Shown here in pieces: positions 1 to 5,818 of a stretch of DNA of 5,818 bases (its first letter is position 1; each line of letters begins with the position of its first letter). A model generated the notes under the pieces. That model had not been told where the DNA came from, did no database searches, and saw only the letters and a list, made by a program, of their open reading frames with translations. The stretch covers positions 1 to 5,818 of the forward strand of contig JAEWQT010000266.1 in NCBI GenBank assembly GCA_023399105.1. Direction: 5' to 3'. Origin of the DNA: Pseudomonadota bacterium (lineage in GTDB: Bacteria > Pseudomonadota > Gammaproteobacteria > Pseudomonadales > Oceanobacteraceae). The translations under genes and the position numbers were made by a program.

Positions 1-773
1 TTGTCGGGGAAACCTGGTGGGCGTCCGCCCTGCTGGACGGCGCGCTCGACGACGAAGGCATGATCTGCGATTTCGGCATTGTGAAGAAAACCCTGCGCAA
101 CTGGCTGGATCTTGAGGTTGACCACCGCCTGCTGGTGCCTATGCAATCACCGGCGCTGCGTTTGCAGAATAACGGCGAGCGCGTGCAACTAGAGTGGCAG
201 TTGGACAACGGTGAGCACATTACCATGGACGCCCCGCGGGAAGCGGTGGCACTGGTCGATGCCGTCAGTATTACCGCAGAGTCACTGGCGCTCTGGTGCC
301 GCGAACAACTACGCGGACAGTTTCCGGTGAATGTGGAACAACTGCAGCTGAGTTTTGAGCCGGAAGCCATCGACGGTGCGTTTTACCATTACAGCCACGG
401 CCTGAAAAAACACAACGGCAACTGCCAGCGCATCGCCCACGGCCACCGTTCGCGCATTCAGATCTGGCTGAATGACCAGCGCAATGCACAGCTGGAACAA
501 CAATGGGCCGAACGCTGGGCCGATATTTATCTGGCCACCGAAGAAGACACCATCGCCCTGAACGAGGGTCAGTATGAGTTTGCGTACACCGCCCGCCAGG
601 GCGAGTTCCGCCTCAGCATGCCGGCATCACGCTGCTACCTGATGAGCACTGACACCACGGTGGAATTCATTGCCGACCATCTGGCGACGGTTATTAAAGC
701 CGAACACCCACAAGCCAGCGTCAAGGTGAAAGCGTTTGAAGGGGTGAACAAAGGCGCCATCGCTCTGCGCTGA
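1..773 (+). CDS. 6-pyruvoyl-tetrahydropterin synthase / QueD-like protein, double-domain (5' end outside window)
   Basis: The reading frame is open from base 3, so the start lies upstream; 256 residues are visible. The family (T-fold, QueD/PTPS) acts on 7,8-dihydroneopterin triphosphate to make tetrahydropterins for queuosine or related pathways in the cytoplasm. Two T-fold halves are visible. The first contains a CDFG segment at 69-80 (QueD has IIDFAELK) and a DHRLLVP segment from about 120 (QueD has LDHHYL). At the place of QueD's zinc-binding HGH it has VGE (bases 3-11). The second half contains YSHGL at 390-404 and Cys-x4-His-Gly-His at 423-446, the likely zinc and thiol site, then a C-terminal FEG near 735-743 that matches QueD's conserved Glu. 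The second half has no DH pair, so the active-site residues look split between halves. Similar double-domain proteins are, from memory, common in pseudomonads. Family is clear; the exact substrate is not, so no symbol is given. Confidence 0.82.
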   Translation, partial: VGETWWASALLDGALDDEGMICDFGIVKKTLRNWLDLEVDHRLLVPMQSPALRLQNNGERVQLEWQLDNGEHITMDAPREAVALVDAVSITAESLALWCREQLRGQFPVNVEQLQLSFEPEAIDGAFYHYSHGLKKHNGNCQRIAHGHRSRIQIWLNDQRNAQLEQQWAERWADIYLATEEDTIALNEGQYEFAYTARQGEFRLSMPASRCYLMSTDTTVEFIADHLATVIKAEHPQASVKVKAFEGVNKGAIALR

Positions 774-782
774 AGCAGAGCG
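761..782 (+). other. Stem-loop over the stop codon of the QueD-like gene
   Basis: CGCTCTGC (761-768) and GCAGAGCG (775-782) are perfect 8-bp inverted repeats with a 6-nt loop that contains the TGA stop. A competing pairing exists between GAAGCAGA (772-779) and TCTGCTTC inside the end of the convergent membrane-protein gene (around 805-813). There is no T-tract on either side, so it is not a standard Rho-independent terminator. It could help separate the two convergent transcripts; that role is inference. Confidence 0.35.
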
Positions 783-797
783 GATAACGGAACCTTC

Positions 798-2879
<2,082 letters not shown>

Positions 2880-2912
2880 TGACGACTGAGCAGGCATAAT
2901 CCACGACGCATT

Positions 2913-3002
2913 CAGGCATTGCTTCAGCAACCGTGTGCGCCATGGATGGCGCGCTCGAGCCCCCAAGGATGGGTTTACGGCGAGTTGCAGAAGCAATGCC
3001 TG
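2913..3002 (+). repeat. Palindromic intergenic repeat, copy A (compact form, empty hairpin tips)
   Basis: The core runs 2927-2988, from GCAAC to GTTGC, and closely matches copy B (5202-5362) once copy B's two 50-nt modules are removed; only about four positions differ. The outer arms 2913-2931 and 2984-3002 are 19-nt inverted repeats with one mismatch (A2926 opposite A2989). Inside, CGT (2932-2934) pairs with ACG (2977-2979). GTGCGCC (2935-2941) then pairs with GGCGCGC (2948-2954) as inner hairpin I, a palindromic CTCGAG linker follows (2954-2959), and CCCA (2962-2965) pairs with TGGG (2970-2973) as inner hairpin II. The outer 13 bases of the arms are not shared with copy B. It lies 34 bases after the purB stop and before the terminator, so it should be in the 3' end of the purB mRNA. 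I do not recognise it as REP, ERIC or another named family. Confidence 0.8.
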
Positions 3003-3023
3003 CATAGCGGCGGCAAACATGCC

Positions 3024-3047
3024 AAGCCTCCTGCGGGAGGCTTTTTT
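3024..3047 (+). terminator. Rho-independent terminator after purB
   Basis: AAGCCTCC (3024-3031) and GGAGGCTT (3036-3043) form a perfect 8-bp GC-rich stem with a TGCG loop, running into six Ts (3042-3047). It lies 145 bases past the purB stop, beyond repeat copy A, and 37 bases before roxA. It therefore probably ends the purB transcript and leaves roxA needing its own promoter or read-through. I see no convincing promoter in the 36 bases between it and roxA; TTGATT at 3049-3054 is the only -35-like hexamer and lacks a good -10 partner. Confidence 0.92.
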
Positions 3048-3083
3048 ATTGATTTCCCGATGTTTGATTTACACAGTTGAGTA

Positions 3084-4259
3084 ATGTCTATGCACGTCCT
3101 CGGTCATCTAAGCGTTGAAGAATTCCTGCGCGACTACTGGCAGAAAAAACCGGTACTCATCCGTAATGCCTGGCCGGGCTTTACTCCCCTGCTCAGCTCA
3201 CAGGAATTGGCCGGCCTCAGTCTGGAAGAAGAAATCGAATCCCGCATCGTCGAAGAACAAGGCAAAGACGGCCCCTGGTCGATCCGCAAAGGCCCGTTCA
3301 CCGAAGACGATTACCGCAGCCTGCCGGAAAAAAAATGGACACTGCTGGTGCAGGCCGTGGATCACTGGATTCCCGAAGCCGCCGACCTGCTGGAACACTT
3401 CCGCTTTATTCCGTCCTGGCGCATCGACGACCTGATGATCAGCTACGCCGTTGATGGCGGTTCAGTGGGCCCGCATTACGATCAGTACGATGTGTTTCTG
3501 CTGCAGGCCGAAGGCCAGCGCGAATGGCGTATCGGCCAAATATGCAGCGAACAATCACCGATTTTAAACGGCCCGAAAATCCGTGTACTGGAACAGTTTG
3601 ACGAAACCGAGCGCTGGGTATTGAACCCCGGCGATATGCTCTACCTGCCGCCACAGCTGGCTCATTACGGCATCGCCCAAGGCGAGTGCATGACCTACAG
3701 CATTGGTTTTCGCGCCCCATCCCAGGCGGAGCTGGCGCAAGCGGCGCTGGACGACATTCTGGCCAGCAGCAGCGAAGACTGCCGCTACACCGATGCCGAT
3801 CTGCAGCCTCAGACTGAGCCGGGTCGTATCGGGGCTGATGCCACCGCCCGCCTGAAAGACCTGCTGATCAGCGCGTTCGATGACGAAGAACGCCTGCAAA
3901 CCATTCTGGGTAAGCTGATGAGCGAACCCAAATACCCGGAGCAGCTGCCGGAACCGCGGGATGACGCCAGCTGGGATGAACTGGAAGAAGAACTGCAGGC
4001 CTTTCAGGCATGGCGCCGCTCGGAGTTTGCACGCTTTGCCTACAGCGAAAGCAGCAGCACCTGCCGCTTTTTTGCCCTGGGCATGAGCTGGGTCTTACCT
4101 GCCAGCGACTGCGCGGGCGTTGCGTATCTGGCCAACCACAGCCAATATCAATCAGAACAGCTGCAGGCATTGGCTGGCAGCGAATCGTTGCGCAACTTAC
4201 TGGTACAGCTGTGGCAACGCCACTTGCTGTACAGCCCGGAGGCAGAATTTGCAGATTGA
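3084..4259 (+). CDS. roxA: Ribosomal protein uL16 3-hydroxylase (JmjC/cupin 2-oxoglutarate oxygenase)
   Basis: A 391-residue protein of the RoxA/YcfD family (E. coli 373 residues), an Fe(II)- and 2-oxoglutarate-dependent oxygenase that hydroxylates an arginine of ribosomal protein L16 (uL16). The JmjC cupin core spans roughly residues 90-212. The iron triad is visible as His131-x-Asp133 in GPHYDQYDVF and His194 in PPQLAHYG. Arg146 aligns with the arginine I recall as the 2-oxoglutarate anchor in E. coli YcfD (Arg140). FIPSWRIDDLMISYA (108-122) is a strong family segment. Residues from about 215 form the helical dimerisation region and C-terminal winged-helix part. The start is uncertain by two codons. 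GTTGAG (3076-3081) is only 2 nt from the ATG at 3084 but 8 nt from the ATG at 3090, so translation may begin at Met3. The stop overlaps the next gene by 11 nt, which suggests translational coupling. Confidence 0.95.
   Translation: MSMHVLGHLSVEEFLRDYWQKKPVLIRNAWPGFTPLLSSQELAGLSLEEEIESRIVEEQGKDGPWSIRKGPFTEDDYRSLPEKKWTLLVQAVDHWIPEAADLLEHFRFIPSWRIDDLMISYAVDGGSVGPHYDQYDVFLLQAEGQREWRIGQICSEQSPILNGPKIRVLEQFDETERWVLNPGDMLYLPPQLAHYGIAQGECMTYSIGFRAPSQAELAQAALDDILASSSEDCRYTDADLQPQTEPGRIGADATARLKDLLISAFDDEERLQTILGKLMSEPKYPEQLPEPRDDASWDELEEELQAFQAWRRSEFARFAYSESSSTCRFFALGMSWVLPASDCAGVAYLANHSQYQSEQLQALAGSESLRNLLVQLWQRHLLYSPEAEFAD
4238..4242 (+). promoter_or_regulatory. Strong Shine-Dalgarno that sets the TTG start of the acetyltransferase
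   Basis: GGAGG lies 6 nt before the TTG at 4249-4251, ideal spacing, and is embedded in the last codons of roxA. It is the best ribosome binding site in the window. No ATG or GTG at a suitable place in this frame matches the GNAT domain start. Confidence 0.85.
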
Positions 4260-5160
4260 GCTGGCCAACTGGACCGAACATAAGGATGCGCTGCGCACGG
4301 TGCGCCGGCGCGTGTTCATTGAAGAACAAGGCGTTCCGGAAGAACTGGAATGGGACAGTGACGATGCCAGCGCCGTGCACTTTCTGGCCCGCGACGGCAA
4401 GCGTCCGGCTGGCTGTCTGCGTCTGCTGAGCAATGGCCAGATCGGCCGCATGGCGGTCTTACCGGAATATCGCCATCAGCATATCGGCAGCCAACTGCTG
4501 CGCACTGCCGAGCAGCATTATCTGAATGAGATGCGCGGCCGCACCCTGCGGGCGAACGTGCAAACTCACGCGTATCACTTTTATTGGCACAACGGCTTTT
4601 CGCCCGAAGCGGATTTTAATACCGACGCCGGCATCACTCACATCCGCATGAATAAAGTGCTGGGGCGCACCCTCAGTGCCAGCGAGCAATTTATTCCGGG
4701 TAAAGACAACCAGCGTTACGTTCTGGACAGCCCCTACGCGGCCAATGGCCTGCTGCAGATTGCAACACAATTCAGTGTGGCCGGCCTTACTGTTCATTGC
4801 GCTGATCTGCAACTACCAGTCTGGCGTGACCGCGATACCTACACCAGCCTCACCGCCTGGCTGCGCGCCTCGCGCCGGCGCACAATGCAGATTCTTATTC
4901 CGTCCGAATACACCGGCATCGCTGACCACCCGCTGCTGCAATGGCAGCAACGGCTGAGCAGCCGCGTGCAGATACAGGTGCATTCATCGGTTACTCAGAA
5001 TCTGATCGTGCTGAAGCCGCACGGCTATATCGACATTCAGCGTGACAAAATCATCGCGTGCTTCAGTGACCGTCCCCGGGCGGCGAAAGAGCAGGAACTG
5101 TTTAATGAACTCTGGCGCAGCAGCCAGATGCTGCGGGAAGGACGGCGGCTACGGTTGTAG
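4249..5160 (+). CDS. GNAT-family N-acetyltransferase with C-terminal PLD-like (DUF7931-type) domain
   Basis: A 303-residue protein started at TTG 4249. Residues 1-136 are a GNAT domain of the ElaA/YjcF kind: RRRVFIEEQGVPEELEWD at 19-36 is the typical N-terminal stretch, and IGRMAVLPEYR (65-75) leads into the acetyl-CoA loop. The loop reads R-H-Q-H-I-G at 75-80, where the usual pattern is R/Q-xx-G-x-G/A, so the first glycine is replaced by His78. YWHNGF (112-117) matches the GNAT motif B region. Residues from about 155 form a second domain with SRRRTMQILIP near 208-218 and ending FNELWRSSQMLREGRRLRL. This resembles, from memory, the DUF7931 domain found behind GNAT domains in gammaproteobacteria, related to phospholipase D folds but without a visible HKD motif. 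The substrate is unknown. The 11-nt overlap with roxA suggests a two-gene operon, which makes a ribosome-linked target thinkable but unproven. Confidence 0.85.
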   Translation: MQIELANWTEHKDALRTVRRRVFIEEQGVPEELEWDSDDASAVHFLARDGKRPAGCLRLLSNGQIGRMAVLPEYRHQHIGSQLLRTAEQHYLNEMRGRTLRANVQTHAYHFYWHNGFSPEADFNTDAGITHIRMNKVLGRTLSASEQFIPGKDNQRYVLDSPYAANGLLQIATQFSVAGLTVHCADLQLPVWRDRDTYTSLTAWLRASRRRTMQILIPSEYTGIADHPLLQWQQRLSSRVQIQVHSSVTQNLIVLKPHGYIDIQRDKIIACFSDRPRAAKEQELFNELWRSSQMLREGRRLRL

Positions 5161-5220
5161 TAACCGGCAGAGACAAAGATGGTTTTCGGAGTGTTGCTGA
5201 CGCAACCGTGTGCGCCAAGG

Positions 5221-5270
5221 CCGCATTTTGTTCCCGACAAATTGCGGCATTCACCCCGTCCTGGGGATCG
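5221..5270 (+). repeat. 50-nt hairpin module 1, inserted at the tip of inner hairpin I
   Basis: The module runs from CCGCATTTTG to GGGGATCG and matches module 2 at 45 of 50 positions. It folds into two hairpins. The first (module positions 1-27) pairs CCGCA with TGCGG, has a T-T mismatch, then pairs TTTGTT with GACAAA around a CCC loop, with a terminal T-G wobble. The second pairs CCCC (5253-5256) with GGGG (5262-5265) around GTCCT. It lies between AAGG and ATGGCGC; copy A has these two flanks adjacent with no module. Confidence 0.8.
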
Positions 5271-5292
5271 ATGGCGCACTCGAGCCCCCTGG

Positions 5293-5342
5293 CCGCATTT
5301 CGTTCCCGACGAACTGCGGCATTCACCTCGTCCTGAGGATCG
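5293..5342 (+). repeat. 50-nt hairpin module 2, inserted at the tip of inner hairpin II
   Basis: Same length, direction and predicted fold as module 1. It differs at module positions 9 (T to C), 19 (A to G), 22 (T to C), 33 (C to T) and 39 (G to A). Positions 9 and 19 pair in hairpin one (T-A becomes C-G). Positions 33 and 39 pair in hairpin two (C-G becomes T-A, giving CCTC with GAGG). Position 22 is a mismatch in both modules. It lies between TGG and ATGGG; copy A has AAGG joined directly to ATGGG. Confidence 0.8.
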
Positions 5343-5389
5343 ATGGGTTTACGGCGAGTTGCGTCAGTAATTTCCGGAAACCACAACCA

Positions 5390-5818
5390 TCATTTAATCG
5401 CCTGCAACATCGCTTCAACCCGGGCAACATCGTCCGGCGTATCCACACCATGCCCCGGCGCTTCATCAATAATGGCCATGTGAATTTTTACGCCGTACCA
5501 AAGTGCGCGTAATTGCTCCAGCGCTTCGGTACTCTCTAACGCACAGGGCTGCATCGCAGTGTATTGCTGCAAAAAGGACACCCGATAACCGTACATACCA
5601 ATGTGCCGGTAGACAGGCATTTTCGTGGTCATCGTACCCGTACCGTTTTTGTACGCATCACGATCCCAGGGAATGGATGCACGGCTGAAATACAGCGCAA
5701 ATTGCTGCTGATCCAACACCACTTTCACCACGTTCGGGTTAAAGGCATCGGCGTCGTGCTTCAGTGCGGTACAGACCGAACTCATGCCCGCCTGTGGATT
5801 CTGAATTAATCCCTGTGC
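5390..5818 (-). CDS. kdsB: 3-deoxy-manno-octulosonate cytidylyltransferase (5' end outside window)
   Basis: The C-terminal 142 residues of KdsB (E. coli about 248), which activates KDO with CTP to CMP-KDO for the lipopolysaccharide inner core in the cytoplasm. Visible family segments, numbered from the first visible residue, are NPNVVKVVLD (27-36), ALYFSRASIPWDRD (41-54), RHIGMYGYR (71-79), EALEQLRALWYGVKIH (98-113) and GHGVDTPDDVARV (122-134). Asp126 of GVDTP corresponds to the magnesium-binding aspartate as I recall it. The frame is open to the window edge, with AQGLIQNPQAG preceding the internal Met at 5785, so that Met is not the start. The stop is TGA at 5392-5390. It converges on the acetyltransferase gene with repeat copy B between them. 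In many gammaproteobacteria kdsB sits beside lpxK or murB; any such neighbour would be outside this window. Confidence 0.97.
   Translation of the reverse strand, partial: AQGLIQNPQAGMSSVCTALKHDADAFNPNVVKVVLDQQQFALYFSRASIPWDRDAYKNGTGTMTTKMPVYRHIGMYGYRVSFLQQYTAMQPCALESTEALEQLRALWYGVKIHMAIIDEAPGHGVDTPDDVARVEAMLQAIK

Larger units (their letters stand above)
5180..5383 (+). repeat. Palindromic intergenic repeat, copy B (expanded form with two 50-nt modules)
   Basis: It fills most of the gap between the convergent acetyltransferase and kdsB genes. The core is 5202-5362 (GCAAC to GTTGC, 161 nt), equal to copy A's 62-nt core minus one base plus two 50-nt insertions. The outer arms CTGACGCAAC (5197-5206) and GTTGCGTCAG (5358-5367) are perfect inverted repeats. 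Beyond a short internal loop, 5180-5189 and 5374-5383 pair at 9 of 10 positions. Inner stem I is GTGCGCCA (5210-5217) with TGGCGCAC (5272-5279), enclosing module 1. CTCGAG (5279-5284) is the linker. CCC near 5286-5289 and GGG (5345-5347) enclose module 2. No T-tract terminator is visible between the two convergent genes, so the fold may take part in 3'-end formation; that is inference. Confidence 0.8.

Noticed and set aside
2895..2900. CATAAT as a promoter -10 box after purB
   Set aside because: No -35-like hexamer at 16-18 bp spacing, and the strong terminator at 3024-3047 would stop any transcript before roxA.
2913..3002. tRNA-like or known riboswitch reading of the cloverleaf-like fold of copy A
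   Set aside because: It lacks tRNA T-loop and anticodon features, and it sits after a stop codon rather than in a leader. The match to copy B shows it is a dispersed repeat.
4249..4259. Frameshift splitting one roxA-acetyltransferase fusion gene
   Set aside because: Both proteins have full family length and natural ends, and the second has its own ideal Shine-Dalgarno. An overlap of coupled genes explains it better.
5221..5342. CRISPR array (two near-identical units separated by 22 nt)
   Set aside because: Only two units, 50 nt long, each inside a defined hairpin of a larger palindrome. The separating sequence is part of the core shared with copy A, not a unique spacer, and no cas gene is present.
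5210..5370. Plus-strand frames over repeat copy B
   Set aside because: They are open by chance through the repeat, have repetitive arginine- and proline-rich translations, and show no ribosome binding site or family resemblance.
5102..5386. Minus-strand open frame of 94 codons encoding a twice-repeated NPQD-like/VNAA peptide pattern
   Set aside because: The peptide repeat is only the 50-nt modules read in one frame. It has no Shine-Dalgarno, overlaps the ends of both flanking genes, and lies over the palindromic repeat.

Overview
The window looks like chromosomal core sequence from a moderately GC-rich gammaproteobacterium. PurB is of the long E. coli type and aligns with the E. coli protein almost end to end. 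There is a RoxA/YcfD ribosomal oxygenase, and a KdsB that implies lipopolysaccharide synthesis and so a Gram-negative envelope. My best guess is a marine Oceanospirillales- or Pseudomonadales-like bacterium. That is inference from family resemblance, not a search.

Layout: (1) 1-773, plus strand, 3' part of a double-domain QueD/6-pyruvoyl-tetrahydropterin-synthase-like gene. (2) 798-1361, minus strand, a DedA-family membrane protein, convergent with the first gene and divergent from purB. (3) 1362-1496, a compact divergent promoter region. (4) 1497-2879, purB. (5) 2880-3083, a 204-nt gap with a palindromic repeat (copy A) followed by a clear Rho-independent terminator. (6) 3084-4259, roxA, overlapping by 11 nt (7) 4249-5160, a GNAT acetyltransferase with an extra C-terminal domain, starting at a TTG behind a strong Shine-Dalgarno. 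(8) 5161-5389, a 229-nt gap between convergent genes, filled by a larger copy (B) of the palindromic repeat. (9) 5390-5818, minus strand, C-terminal part of kdsB. No stretch above 300 bases lacks a gene, and I see no tRNA, rRNA, CRISPR array or transposase.

The coding genes are housekeeping: purine synthesis, ribosome modification, KDO activation, membrane lipid or transport functions and pterin chemistry. roxA and the GNAT gene appear translationally coupled. The unexpected part is non-coding. Copies A and B share a roughly 61-62-nt core bounded by GCAAC and GTTGC, which can fold as an outer stem carrying two inner hairpins. In copy B a 50-nt module sits at the tip of each inner hairpin, while copy A has the empty sites. 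The two modules differ at five positions, and four of these form two compensatory base-pair changes in predicted stems. Outside the core, each copy is flanked by its own unrelated inverted arms. Together this suggests a nested, fold-conserved repeat family that grows by insertion at hairpin tips. I do not recognise it as a named family.
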